From JARBUG01 sp035628915 (GTDB lineage Bacteria > Bacillota > Sulfobacillia > Symbiobacteriales > Symbiobacteriaceae): 64,000 nt of DNA. The stretch spans positions 53,314-117,313 of the forward strand of contig DASPIW010000059.1 in NCBI GenBank assembly GCA_035628915.1, read 5' to 3'. The translations under genes and the position numbers were made by a program. Below are positions 25,481 through 34,335 of this stretch, piece after piece; the stretch's first letter is position 1; each line of letters starts with the position of its first letter. Under the pieces are notes generated by a model that was not told where the DNA came from, ran no database searches, and saw only the letters and a list, made by a program, of their open reading frames with translations.

Positions 25481-26767
25481 TTACCGGAACTGGGGCAGGT
25501 ACTGCCGGTGCGCCCTGATCAACTCCGTCACGATCGCCTCGGCCACTTGACGGCGGGGCACCAGCGGATTGGCTGCAGCGGCTTCCATGGCCAGTTTTGT
25601 ATCGCCTTCGAGCGCTGCCGTGACGTTGAGCGTCTCCGCTGCCTTGATCTGCTGAATCAGGGGGGCCACATCTTCCCGGATCGGCGGGACCGGCACCGGC
25701 TCCCAGCCGTCTTGGCCGACCCAGGCGGGGAACTGGGCTGCCCCATCCGCCGGCAGGTTCGGCACGGTACAGCCGTTGCGCTGCTGGATGACAAACCGGG
25801 TCCGGCGCCCGGACGCCATGGCTGCGATCACCTGCGAGGCCAGATCGCTGTGGGACTGGTGGCCCCGGTGCATGGCAAGGACAGGCTTATCAGCGGCACC
25901 GGCCGTTTCGTAATGGCTATAGAGTTTCGGCAGCCGCTCCATCAGCGCCTCGGCCCGGGTCCTGCCGGCCGACTGCAGCTTCCTGAGAATCTGATCCTTG
26001 TAATAGTAGTACCGCAGGTACGGATCGGGCACCATGCCGTACCGGCGGAGCAGCCGCAGTGTGCCCGTCTCCTCGGTCACCGGCAGCAGGCCGGCCAGAG
26101 GGCCGAGCACGGCGGCATAGCGGCGCAGCCGGGGCAGCATGTCGGCCCCGTCCAGCACCACCTGCGGGCTCCAGCCGCCGTGGTTGATGCCGGCGTAGTC
26201 AAGGCCGATGCGGTGGAAGTCGACCCGGAGCACCTTGCCCAGAGCCCACTGCACGCCCGTGGGCATGTCGCACAGGCCGATAAAGCGGGCGTCCGGGAAC
26301 TTGCGAATCACGGCTTCGGTCACCATACCGGCGGGGTTGGCGTAGTTGATCATCCACGCCTCCGGCGCCAGGCGACGGACTTCCCCGACGATCTCCAAAA
26401 TGACAGGGATCGTGCGCCAGGCAAACGAGAGGCCACCGGGCCCGAGCGTCTCCTGGCCGATGACGCCATACTTCAGGGGAATCCGTTCGTCGAGCGCCCT
26501 GCCTTTCAGGCCGCCCACCCGCGGCTGCGTCAGAATGAACCGGGCGCCCGTGATCGCCTGCGCCCGGTCCAGTGTGCCGGAGACCGTCATGTCGGCCCCC
26601 GCGGACCGAACCATGCCGCGGGCCAAACGGACGATTACATCGAGGTTCTTGGCATCCACGTCGTGCAGGGAGAGTTCCCACCCGGCAAACAGCCGGTGCT
26701 CTTTGAGCAGCCCCGCGATGATATCCGGTGTATACGCGCTTGCACCACCGATAATCACGAGTTTCAC
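25481..26767 (-). CDS. GH4 family 6-phospho-beta-glucosidase
   Basis: NAD- and Mn-dependent glycosidase that cleaves phosphorylated disaccharides. 428 residues: the Rossmann start is IIGGASAYTPDIIAG; the GH4 landmarks are NYANPAGMVTEA, GLCDMPTG (metal-binding Cys) and INHGGW (metal-binding His). GTG start with GGAGG 8 nt upstream. First gene of the leftward GH4-chbG-PTS operon, and by context the chitobiose-6-phosphate hydrolase (ChbF role). Confidence 0.9.
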   Translation of the reverse strand: MKLVIIGGASAYTPDIIAGLLKEHRLFAGWELSLHDVDAKNLDVIVRLARGMVRSAGADMTVSGTLDRAQAITGARFILTQPRVGGLKGRALDERIPLKYGVIGQETLGPGGLSFAWRTIPVILEIVGEVRRLAPEAWMINYANPAGMVTEAVIRKFPDARFIGLCDMPTGVQWALGKVLRVDFHRIGLDYAGINHGGWSPQVVLDGADMLPRLRRYAAVLGPLAGLLPVTEETGTLRLLRRYGMVPDPYLRYYYYKDQILRKLQSAGRTRAEALMERLPKLYSHYETAGAADKPVLAMHRGHQSHSDLASQVIAAMASGRRTRFVIQQRNGCTVPNLPADGAAQFPAWVGQDGWEPVPVPPIREDVAPLIQQIKAAETLNVTAALEGDTKLAMEAAAANPLVPRRQVAEAIVTELIRAHRQYLPQFR

Positions 26768-26833
26768 TGTCTAAACCTCCGCTCAGATCGGAAGAGAGAA
26801 CGATCACGAGTATTTTACCATGGGAAAGGCCAC

Positions 26834-26855
26834 AAGGGGGGCTTTCGCCCCCCTT
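26834..26855 (-). terminator. Hairpin terminator after the lipoprotein gene
   Basis: Nine-base perfect stem, AAGGGGGGC with GCCCCCCTT, and a 4-nt loop, 9 nt past the stop of the leftward Glu/Lys-rich lipoprotein gene. The T tract on that strand is weak (TTGTGGCCTTTCC). It separates this gene from the GH4 operon. Confidence 0.6.
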
Positions 26856-26864
26856 GCCGTCGGT

Positions 26865-27092
26865 TCACTTCTCTTCCTTGTCGCTCTTCTCTTTTTCGCC
26901 GCCACCATCTTCCTTTTCTTTTTCGCCGTCCTCCTTTTCCTTGTCCTTTTCTTTTTCGCCGCCTTCCTTATCGCCCTTCTCTTCCTGCGGCTCACCACCG
27001 CGGCGCTGAGGTCCCATGCATGCGGCGGAACCGAACATAAAGGTTGCGAGGAGCATGACTGCCAATAGCCGCAGTCCCAGGCGCTGACGCAC
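26865..27092 (-). CDS. Small Glu/Lys-rich lipoprotein
   Basis: 75 residues from GTG at 27092 behind AAGGGGG. A lipoprotein signal peptide is clear: basic start RQRLGLR, hydrophobic LLAVMLLATFMF, lipobox SAAC with Cys25. The mature part is almost entirely charged low complexity (KEKDKEKEDGEKEKEDGGGE), probably an unstructured tether or cation-binding tail. It diverges from the germination operon and shares its upstream region, suggesting a spore or germination role by context. The open frame continues far upstream, but only this start has a ribosome site and a signal peptide. Confidence 0.65.
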   Translation of the reverse strand: MRQRLGLRLLAVMLLATFMFGSAACMGPQRRGGEPQEEKGDKEGGEKEKDKEKEDGEKEKEDGGGEKEKSDKEEK

Positions 27093-27135
27093 CGGAATGG
27101 TCCCCCTTCGTGATATGTGATCGCATCCGACGTAC

Positions 27136-27167
27136 GTATCATGCCCCTGGGAACGCCCGGCATACTG
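27136..27167 (+). promoter_or_regulatory. Possible forespore-type promoter of the ger operon
   Basis: GTATC at 27136 and CATACTG at 27161 resemble the sigma-G -35 and -10 elements, but the 20-bp spacer is longer than usual. It lies about 70 bp before gerA, and ger operons are normally expressed in the forespore. Weak match. Confidence 0.25.
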
Positions 27168-27233
27168 CCGTATACGCCCCCATTCCCGGGGGAACTTTAC
27201 AAGCGAACATGACCCCGGCTGGAGGAATCGCAG

Positions 27234-29027
27234 TTGAAAGCATGGCAGTGGCTTATGGACATGCTGAACCCCGCAGCCAGCAAGGTCGGCAGCCAGTTTA
27301 CCCTCGGCGACCGGGGCAGCCAGCCCGCCGTGGAAGATCGGGGCCCCACCCTCCTGGTCGATGCGCAGGTGCGGGCCGAAGGCGTCCTCACCCATATTGA
27401 CAACCTGCTGGAGGCAGGCGGCAAGGGCAAGCAGGCGCTGGAGCAGGCGGGTGACCTGTCGTCCAGCATGGATGAGAACGTGCAGCGGCTAAAAAAACTC
27501 TTCCGCATGCCGGAGAACAAAGACCTGATCATCCGCGATCTGACCATCGCCACGCAGCCGCCCACACGGGCGGTAGTCTGCTTCATGGAAGGTCTGACCG
27601 ATAAGGTCATCATCAATGACCATATCCTCACACCGCTGATGCTGCTGGCCCACCTGGACCATCATGCCGGGGCTGCGGGCGAAGCGGGCCCGACGGAATT
27701 CTCCATCGACACCTTGATCAAACGCCTGCTGCCCGGCCACCAAACGGCCGAGAAGTACGACATGGCGGCGATCGCGGAATCACTGCTGGCCGGCGACACC
27801 ATCCTCTTCTTTGAGAACGAAAAGACCGCGGTCTCCGTGGAGACCAAATCGCCCCCGGGCCGGAGCGTCGGGGAACCGACAACGGAAAAAGTGATCCAGG
27901 GTTCCAAAGACGCCTTCGTTGAGGCGTGGCGGGTCAACGTTGCCCTGGTGCGGCGCCGCCTGAAGGACCCCCGGGTGGTGACGGACATCCTCAAAGTCGG
28001 GCGGGTGAGCAACAACTACGTCGGGCTGATGTATATCGACGGCATCGCCTCACCGAAGTTGGTGGCGGAAATCCGGCGGCGCATAGAGGCCATTGACGTG
28101 GATATCATCAACAGTGCCGGCACCCTCGAGCAGTACATTGAAGACGCCCCGAACGCGTGGATGCCCGGCATGATGACAACGGAGCGGCCGGACCGCACGG
28201 CCGGATATTTGTCGGAAGGCAACGTGGCGCTGCTGGTGGACAATGTGCCCTACGCGCTGATCGCCCCGGTCACCTTCTGGACGCTGCTGCAGACGGCCGA
28301 GGACTATCATTTGCGGTATCCGTTCGGTACGTTCATTCGGTGGATCCGGCTGACGGCGCTGCTGATCACCGTCCTGGTGCCCGCCCTGTACATCGCAGTG
28401 GTCAACTATCACCATGAAATGATACCGACTGAACTGATGCTCTTCATCGCATCCACCCGGGAGCACGTCCCGCTGCCCGCCCTGGTGGAGCTGATCATCA
28501 TGGATTTGTCGTTTGAACTGATTCGCGAGGCCGGTACGCGCATTCCCAGTGCGATCGGCTCGACGGTGGGCCTGGTGGCGTCGTTGGTGCTGGGACAAGC
28601 TGCCGTTGAGGCGAAGCTGATCAGCCCGCTGATGGTCCTGATTGTTGCCGTGACCGGTCTGGCGTCGTTCGCCATCCCCAATTACGTCACCAGCTTCGGG
28701 GTACGCACATGGCGCTTCCTGGTGCTGGCCGGCGCCGCGGTGCTGGGGTTCTACGGACTGGCGGCAGCCGTGTTCGTGCTGGTGCTATATATGGCGGGGC
28801 TGCGTTCGTTTGGCGTTCCCTTCCTGAGCCCGGTGGCGCCGCTGCGCTCCCGGATTACCGACGCCCTCAGCCGCAGTCCGCTGTTTGAAATGGAGATGCG
28901 CCCAAGCTACACGCGGCCGGTAGACCGGCGGCGGCAGCAGGATATCGTGCGCAAGTGGGACCCGTTCGCACCGGGCACCGGCTCCGAGGGCGGCAGCAAA
29001 GGGCTGGATGAAGGAGGTACGCCATGA
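27234..29027 (+). CDS. gerA: Spore germination receptor subunit A
   Basis: Inner-membrane spore receptor subunit that with B and C senses germinants. 597 residues: a large N-terminal cytoplasmic domain (residues 1 to about 330), with the DIINSAGTLEQYIED and YLSEGNVALLVDNVPYAL motifs of the GerA family, then about five hydrophobic helices and a basic tail. The start is TTG with GGAGGAATCGCAG upstream. The first of three overlapping ger genes. The germinant cannot be inferred. Confidence 0.93.
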   Translation: MKAWQWLMDMLNPAASKVGSQFTLGDRGSQPAVEDRGPTLLVDAQVRAEGVLTHIDNLLEAGGKGKQALEQAGDLSSSMDENVQRLKKLFRMPENKDLIIRDLTIATQPPTRAVVCFMEGLTDKVIINDHILTPLMLLAHLDHHAGAAGEAGPTEFSIDTLIKRLLPGHQTAEKYDMAAIAESLLAGDTILFFENEKTAVSVETKSPPGRSVGEPTTEKVIQGSKDAFVEAWRVNVALVRRRLKDPRVVTDILKVGRVSNNYVGLMYIDGIASPKLVAEIRRRIEAIDVDIINSAGTLEQYIEDAPNAWMPGMMTTERPDRTAGYLSEGNVALLVDNVPYALIAPVTFWTLLQTAEDYHLRYPFGTFIRWIRLTALLITVLVPALYIAVVNYHHEMIPTELMLFIASTREHVPLPALVELIIMDLSFELIREAGTRIPSAIGSTVGLVASLVLGQAAVEAKLISPLMVLIVAVTGLASFAIPNYVTSFGVRTWRFLVLAGAAVLGFYGLAAAVFVLVLYMAGLRSFGVPFLSPVAPLRSRITDALSRSPLFEMEMRPSYTRPVDRRRQQDIVRKWDPFAPGTGSEGGSKGLDEGGTP

Positions 29028-30124
29028 ACCGCGAGGAAGGACACATCGGACTGGTGGAAGGCGCCGTATTGGTGTACGCCGTGTTGTCGGCCAAGCTGTT
29101 CATGCAGAGCCCCACGTTCTTGATCGATGTGGGCGGCCCTGCAGCGTGGCAGGCTGCGTTGGTGATGACCGCCACGGCGCTCCTGCTCCTGCTGCCGCTG
29201 GGCGCCCTGGTGAGGCGCTTCCCCGGACAGGGGCTGTTTGAGATTAGCGAAGAGGTGGGCGGACCGTACCTGGGGAGCCTGCTGACCCTATCGGTGACGC
29301 TGTGGTTCTTCGCTTCGACGGTCAACAGCCTGCGCAACCTTACGGAGACCTATATCGGTACCGTGCTGCCCAATACGCCGCCAAGCGTTATGACGTTTGC
29401 GGCCATCGGCTGCATGGCGTACGCTTCTTACCGCGGTCTGGAGTCCATTTCGCGGACGACCCAGGTATTGCTGCCTGTGATCCTGGCCGGAATCGTGGTG
29501 GTGCTCGCGCTGAGCTTTCCGCGTCTGCAGGTGAGCCGCCTTTACCCGTTCTGGGGCCACGGGCTGATCCCGACGGCAGCCGGGGGCGCCTACTACGCCG
29601 GCCTTGTCGCCGAGGCGGTGGCCGTGCTGGCCGTCGGCTATGGGTTCCGGGAGGGCGCGATCGTGCGCCGGGCCAGCGTGTATGGTATCACGCTGTTTGG
29701 CCTGCTGTCGGCGGTGACGGTGGCTGAACTGGTGATGATCTTCGGCGCCCCGGACGCGGCGCAGCAGCCCTTCCCCCTCTTTAACCTGTCCCAGCTTGTC
29801 TACCTGGGGCGGTTCCTACAGAGGACCGAAGCGCTCATGGTGATGTTCTGGTTTTTCAACATGGCCGTCCGCCTGTCGCTTCTGTTTCACGTAACGGTAG
29901 TCAGCCTGTCCGGCATGCTCAAGCTGCCCCTCTACCGGCCGGTCATTTTTCCCGTGGGAGTGCTGGTAATCGCCATCTCGCTGCTGCCGGAAGATTCGCT
30001 GGCCGTGCTGCGCGTCATGCGGGATTGGCTGACGCCCACGGGGCTGGCGGTCCTGTTCGTTCCGGCGATTCTGCTCGCCCTGGCGCTGATCCGGGGCAAG
30101 GGGAGGCAAACCCATGCGACGTAA
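29024..30124 (+). CDS. gerB: Spore germination receptor subunit B (permease-like)
   Basis: 366 residues with about ten hydrophobic helices, of the endospore APC-type permease family that binds the germinant. The N-terminus EEGHIGLVEGAVLVYAVLSAKLF and the FPLFNLSQLVYLGRFLQRTEA segment are typical. The ATG overlaps the gerA stop by 4 bp (ATGA), and the gene ends 11 bp into gerC, so translation is coupled. Confidence 0.93.
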   Translation: MNREEGHIGLVEGAVLVYAVLSAKLFMQSPTFLIDVGGPAAWQAALVMTATALLLLLPLGALVRRFPGQGLFEISEEVGGPYLGSLLTLSVTLWFFASTVNSLRNLTETYIGTVLPNTPPSVMTFAAIGCMAYASYRGLESISRTTQVLLPVILAGIVVVLALSFPRLQVSRLYPFWGHGLIPTAAGGAYYAGLVAEAVAVLAVGYGFREGAIVRRASVYGITLFGLLSAVTVAELVMIFGAPDAAQQPFPLFNLSQLVYLGRFLQRTEALMVMFWFFNMAVRLSLLFHVTVVSLSGMLKLPLYRPVIFPVGVLVIAISLLPEDSLAVLRVMRDWLTPTGLAVLFVPAILLALALIRGKGRQTHAT

Positions 30125-31385
30125 ACGCACTCTCGCGGCCTTGCTGGCCGTGCTGACGCTCCTCCCGCTGACGGGCTGCTGGGACCGCACAGAGCTGGAA
30201 GAAGCCGCTTTTGTCCTGGCGATCGGGGTGGACAAGGGGAAAGAAAGCATCTACACGGTCACTTTTGCCATCGCACATCCGGGCCGCATGGCCGGCGGGG
30301 GAAAGGGCGGCGGAGGCGGCGGGGGCGGCGGGGGCGGGGAGGACGAAAAGCCGTTGGTAGTGACTTCGGTCGAGGCGCCCACGGTGGCGGCAGCCATCTC
30401 CATGGCGGACACGTATCTGAGCCGTCAGGTCTCGCTGCGGCATACCAAGGCACTTTTCATGGGCGAGGAGCTTGCGCGCATCAGCGGCATGTTTACCATG
30501 GACGAGTTCGTCCGCTTCCGCCAGGCCCGCCGGACGATGTTCTACATCGTCACCAAAGGCAAGGCGAGCGACTTTCTCAGTGACATGAAGCCCGAATTGG
30601 AGAAGGACCCCCAGCGCTTCATCGAACAAATGACCTATAACGTGCGGTACACGGGCATGATTCCTTCCGCCAGCCAGATTCAGCATTTCGTGACCCAGGT
30701 GAACACGGGCTACACCGAGCCAATTACGTATTACGCCGCGCTCAAAGAAGAAGATGAAGAGAAGGGCGCTAAGGCTACCGGTCTCACGGACAGTGGGTAC
30801 ATGGCGGGCGAACTCCCCCGCACGGGTGGCGCCAACATCGAGCTGTTGGGCGGAGCGGCTTTCAAAGGCGAGCACATGGTCGGCATCCTGAACGGCGAAG
30901 ACATGCGCATGGTGCTGCTGCTGCAGGACAAGTTTAAGCGCGGCCTTTTCAGCATTGCGGACCCGCGCAGGCCCGAGGTGTTCGTCTCGATGGAGATTCA
31001 CCAGGGCAGACCCCTGCGGATCGATACCGACCTGTCCGGCCCGCGGCCGCGCATTCACGCTCTGGTTACGCTGGAAGGCGAACTGCTCTCAATTCAGTCC
31101 GCCAATGACTACACCGAACCCGAACTGCAGGCCGAACTGGAGCGGGCGACGGTGGCTGCCATCGAAGGGCGGATGATCACCCTGGTCCGCAAGACACAGG
31201 AGTGGAATACCGACGCGGTCGGTTTTGGTGAGTCGGTCGTAAAGGAGTTCCCGACCGTAGCGGCGTGGGAGAACTATCGCTGGCCCGACCGGTATAGGGA
31301 TGCGGAGATCAAAGTGGACGTGCGGTTCACGCTGCGGCGGTTCGGCAAACAGTTAAGCCCGCCCAGGCCCCGCACCGAGCAGTAG
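30114..31385 (+). CDS. gerC: Spore germination receptor lipoprotein subunit C
   Basis: 423 residues, Ger(x)C family. The lipoprotein signal ends LPLTGC with Cys22, followed at once by WDRTELEEAAFVLAIGVD, the family signature. Residues about 60-76 form a run of glycines (GGGKGGGGGGGGGGG) interrupting the first domain, absent in most homologues I know; it comes from a G-rich tract at 30295-30345. The rest, with the C-terminal IEGRMITLVRKTQEWNTDAVGFGE region, is typical. Confidence 0.93.
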   Translation: MRRKRTLAALLAVLTLLPLTGCWDRTELEEAAFVLAIGVDKGKESIYTVTFAIAHPGRMAGGGKGGGGGGGGGGGEDEKPLVVTSVEAPTVAAAISMADTYLSRQVSLRHTKALFMGEELARISGMFTMDEFVRFRQARRTMFYIVTKGKASDFLSDMKPELEKDPQRFIEQMTYNVRYTGMIPSASQIQHFVTQVNTGYTEPITYYAALKEEDEEKGAKATGLTDSGYMAGELPRTGGANIELLGGAAFKGEHMVGILNGEDMRMVLLLQDKFKRGLFSIADPRRPEVFVSMEIHQGRPLRIDTDLSGPRPRIHALVTLEGELLSIQSANDYTEPELQAELERATVAAIEGRMITLVRKTQEWNTDAVGFGESVVKEFPTVAAWENYRWPDRYRDAEIKVDVRFTLRRFGKQLSPPRPRTEQ

Positions 31386-31400
31386 CAGGAGGGAATGCGC

Positions 31401-31577
31401 GTGAAGATCTCGGCGGTGCTGACGACGGTTGTGCCGTCGCTGCTTGTGGCAATTTACACCTTCAACTACGGGCGCTGGGCTGCGCGGCAGGACCTGAAGC
31501 GGGGAGCGGCGGGGCTCTATCTGCTCGCCGCGGCCACCGTCATCGTGCCGATATTTGCCGTGTGGTTCACGAGCTAG
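31401..31577 (+). CDS. Small two-helix membrane protein of the ger operon
   Basis: 58 residues from GTG at 31401, 8 nt behind AGGAGGG; ATG at 31395 is too close to that site. Two hydrophobic helices (LTTVVPSLLVAIYTF and GLYLLAAATVIVPIFAVWF) are joined by a basic loop. Some Bacillus germinant-receptor operons carry a similar small two-helix D subunit that tunes receptor activity; the equivalence is inferred from size, topology and position 15 nt after gerC. Its end overlaps the convergent TPR gene by 11 bp. Confidence 0.6.
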   Translation: MKISAVLTTVVPSLLVAIYTFNYGRWAARQDLKRGAAGLYLLAAATVIVPIFAVWFTS

Positions 31578-32502
31578 AGCGGCTGAGGATGAGCAAATGC
31601 CCGAGCCGGCGCCGGAGCGAGCGGGCGAAGTCGACCCGCCCGGTTGTCATACAACGGTCTAGCGCCAGGCGGGCGAGGCGGTATGCCTCGTCCGTTTCGC
31701 CGCGCCCGGCCAGCAGCGCCCGGAGGGCCAGGCAATGGATCACGGCGACGGCCTGACCGGCGGCCTCGGCCCGGTCCTGCAGGCCGTTGACTAAGGGCAG
31801 GGCTTCGTGGCGGGGCCTGGTGACGGCTGCCAGCCAGGCCCGGGCCAGGTCCCATTCGAGCAGGGCGTCCGGCGGGGCCTGTGCCGTCGGACCGGTACAG
31901 CGCAGTAGGTCGGCAGCCTCGTCGTGGCGGCCGAATTCCAGAAGGGCAAAGATTCTCTGCAGGCAGGCCCGGGAGCGCATGGCGGGTGCGTGCGCGCCGG
32001 AGAACTCCTCAGCCAGACAGAGCGCCGAGAGGCAGGCTTCCTCCTCGCCGGCGGCCAGGGCAATGGTCGCCTCCAGCTGCAGAAGGGCCGCCGTACCGCC
32101 TACGAGGGCGGAATCGTTCTGTTCCAGTTCGCGGGCGACCTCCCGGAAAGCGGCCCGCGCCCGGTCGAGGTCGCCCAGCCGGCAATAGGTGTGAACGAGA
32201 CGGGCCAGGGCTTCCGTGCGAATCCACTGGTCGTGAACCAGTTCCGCCAGCCGCACGGCTTCTTCGCCATGCAAGGCGGCGGCGGGGCAGGCCTTATGCA
32301 TCTGCTCGATGTACAGCCAGCAGATTTGGCTGTGCAGACGTGCCGAATGCTTGCGGCCCAGGCCCCCTTCCTGCAGCACGCGCTGCGAGCGGTCGACTGC
32401 TTCCTGATACCGCCCTTCGCGAACGAGGGCCTGTATGGCCCGGTAGGCTTCGGCACTGTTGTACCACCGGGACTCGTCCACCGGCGCCACCCCTTTGCCC
32501 AT
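31567..32502 (-). CDS. TPR-like helical repeat protein
   Basis: About 311 residues made of Ala/Leu-rich helix pairs of TPR spacing (for example YRAIQALVREGRYQEAVDRSQRVLQEGG and VHTYCRLGDLDRARAAFREVA). No HTH, membrane segment or enzyme motif is seen. The start at ATG 32502 is uncertain: a GTG at 32481 behind AAAGGGG is also plausible, and the frame stays open to 32604. Probably a protein-binding scaffold. Convergent with the ger operon. Confidence 0.65.
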   Translation of the reverse strand: MGKGVAPVDESRWYNSAEAYRAIQALVREGRYQEAVDRSQRVLQEGGLGRKHSARLHSQICWLYIEQMHKACPAAALHGEEAVRLAELVHDQWIRTEALARLVHTYCRLGDLDRARAAFREVARELEQNDSALVGGTAALLQLEATIALAAGEEEACLSALCLAEEFSGAHAPAMRSRACLQRIFALLEFGRHDEAADLLRCTGPTAQAPPDALLEWDLARAWLAAVTRPRHEALPLVNGLQDRAEAAGQAVAVIHCLALRALLAGRGETDEAYRLARLALDRCMTTGRVDFARSLRRRLGHLLILSRSSS

Positions 32503-32594
32503 ATATTTCCAGGTACAAGCCATTATAGCAGATGAGCTGGCTTTGCTGGAAGCCGTAAGGCAGTCTCTCCAATAAATCCCCGTTGTGGTCCGAC

Positions 32595-32638
32595 ATATGT
32601 TCATCTATCGTAATATGTAAGTGAAGTAGTTTATATGT
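32595..32638 (+). promoter_or_regulatory. Three ATATGT direct repeats upstream of mreB
   Basis: ATATGT at 32595, 32613 and 32633, about two helical turns apart, in an otherwise GC-rich genome, 45-90 bp before the MreB-like gene and in the divergent region with the TPR gene. Possible regulator sites or part of promoter elements; nothing more can be said. Confidence 0.3.
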
Positions 32639-32682
32639 AGCTACAGATTTCCAGCAGAGGACGACAGACGAGGGGGGACCGC

Positions 32683-33690
32683 ATGTTCGCGCAGGAGATC
32701 GGCATTGACCTGGGTTCGGCCAACACGGTCGTAGTCGCGAAACGTCGGGGCATCATTGCAAAAGAGCCCTCAGTTGTAGCTGTCAACCGCAATACGCGCA
32801 TGGTGGTGGCCGTTGGCAGCGAAGCCCACCGGATGATCGGCCGCACGCCGGATACGATCATGTCGGCCCGGCCCGTGCGGGGCGGAGTCATTAACGATGT
32901 CGAGCAGAGCACGGCGCTGCTCAGGCATGTCCTGCGCAAAATCGCCCGGAGCCGGTGGCTGAGGCCCCGGGTGATACTCACCATGCAAACCAGTTCATCG
33001 GAAGTTGAGAAGCACGCCCTGGCCGAGGCGGCCATGCAGGCAGGCGCAGGTGAGGTTTTTCTGGTGGAGGAGACAGTCGCAGCGGGACTGGGCGCCGGGC
33101 TCCCGGTGGACCGCCCGGTGGGCTCCATGCTGGTAGACATAGGCGGTGGAACCACCGATGTGGCTGTCCTCTCCCTTGGCGGGGCCGTCGTGTCGGCCTC
33201 TTCGCCGGTGGCCGGCGATCACCTTGACGAAGCCGTCGCCCGCTACATCAAGCGAGAGCATAACCTGATGATCGGCGCACCTACAGCCGAGCGGGTCAAA
33301 GTCGAGGCCGGCGCTGCCCAGCCCGGCAGGCAGGCCAGTTCGGTGGTCGTCGGCCGGCATATGACCACCGGCAACCCCGCCCAGGTCGTAATTGGCGCAG
33401 ACGGGGTCCACGATGCCCTTGCCGACTCACTTGCGCAGATCGATCACCTGGTGCAGGGCGTGCTGGAGCGGACCCCCCCTGAACTGCTGGCGGACATCAG
33501 CCTGCAGGGCCTGACGCTTACGGGCGGCGGCTCGCTTCTGCCCGGTATGGCTGAGCGGCTTGCCCGTGCGACCGGACTCACAGTCCGCCTCGCTGATTCA
33601 CCCCTCGACTCCGTCGCCATGGGTACCGCCGAAGTGCTGGAGAATCCGTCCCGCATTCACCTGTACCGTGTCAAGCCGAGCCGGCGATAA
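32683..33690 (+). CDS. MreB/Mbl-family rod-shape actin homologue
   Basis: Bacterial actin that guides side-wall synthesis. 335 residues with the actin ATPase motifs: phosphate-1 GIDLGSANTVV near 7-17, phosphate-2 VDIGGGTTDVAVLS, adenosine loop LTGGGSLLPGMAERL. GAGGGGGG precedes the ATG. It stands alone without mreC/mreD, so it is likely a paralogue of the Mbl/MreBH kind, perhaps sporulation- or stress-linked. Ends in its own terminator. Confidence 0.92.
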   Translation: MFAQEIGIDLGSANTVVVAKRRGIIAKEPSVVAVNRNTRMVVAVGSEAHRMIGRTPDTIMSARPVRGGVINDVEQSTALLRHVLRKIARSRWLRPRVILTMQTSSSEVEKHALAEAAMQAGAGEVFLVEETVAAGLGAGLPVDRPVGSMLVDIGGGTTDVAVLSLGGAVVSASSPVAGDHLDEAVARYIKREHNLMIGAPTAERVKVEAGAAQPGRQASSVVVGRHMTTGNPAQVVIGADGVHDALADSLAQIDHLVQGVLERTPPELLADISLQGLTLTGGGSLLPGMAERLARATGLTVRLADSPLDSVAMGTAEVLENPSRIHLYRVKPSRR

Positions 33691-33704
33691 GCGCAGGTAC
33701 GCGA

Positions 33705-33739
33705 AAAGCTCGCCCCCGAACGTGGGGCGAGCTTTCTTA
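33705..33739. terminator. Bidirectional rho-independent terminator
   Basis: Twelve-base perfect stem, AAAGCTCGCCCC (33705-33716) with GGGGCGAGCTTT (33724-33735). T-rich ends occur on both strands (TTTCTTAC, and TTTTCGC on the minus strand). It lies between mreB and the convergent membrane gene. Confidence 0.85.
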
Positions 33740-34210
33740 CGCGCCGAAGGTGTCGTGCTGCGCGCTCTGCGTATGGCTCTGCATGTAAAGATGCACCCGC
33801 CAGATTACCGTGTACCAGGTCAAAGAGAACCCAAATTGCCACACGGGCCCCCACCAGATCACGCGACCGGCCTCCACGGCCATCCACCAAAATGCCAGCG
33901 AGACAAGCGAAAACTGGCCAATCCGCACGAAGGCCGCCGACCGGGTCGGACCCAGCCCCTGCGCAAACCACATGGCTCCCACTGGACCGCCCACCACCTG
34001 AATCAGCAGGGTGAGCGGGACGTCTTGTGCGACCGGCCCCGTATCCGTAAGGACGAGATACCTGAAGTGCTCCGGCAGACCGATGTGGATTCCAGTCAAA
34101 ATCAGACCGACGAGGCCGACCGGCAACAACTGCCGCAGTCTTCGCCGCTCGATGACCACCGTCCCTAACATGAATAGGAAGAACATTGCTGCCACCCAGT
34201 ACAAGACCAA
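33737..34210 (-). CDS. Multi-pass membrane protein, unknown function
   Basis: 157 residues with about five hydrophobic helices and many aromatic residues (for example WWGPVWQFGFSLTWYTVIW). It resembles small CBO0543-like Firmicute membrane proteins in size and layout, but I do not assign a family. The start is TTG at 34210 with only a weak GGTGAT ribosome site. Divergent from the CBS-HEPN gene. Confidence 0.6.
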   Translation of the reverse strand: MVLYWVAAMFFLFMLGTVVIERRRLRQLLPVGLVGLILTGIHIGLPEHFRYLVLTDTGPVAQDVPLTLLIQVVGGPVGAMWFAQGLGPTRSAAFVRIGQFSLVSLAFWWMAVEAGRVIWWGPVWQFGFSLTWYTVIWRVHLYMQSHTQSAQHDTFGA

Positions 34211-34335
34211 TCACCACGAGGTAGTGTGGCCGGACACAGGAAGCTCTACTCCTCTTTTGCCAAGGGGAAAGAAGCCGGCCGCGATAGGTGCGGACAAGCT
34301 GCATAGCGAAATGGGAAAACCTGGAGGTGACGACA

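Noticed and set aside
26804..27163. Lys/Arg-rich leftward frame (119 codons) and a Phe/Leu-rich plus-strand frame at 26820
   Set aside because: Both are other-frame readings of the Glu/Lys low-complexity lipoprotein gene, which has a lipobox and ribosome site.
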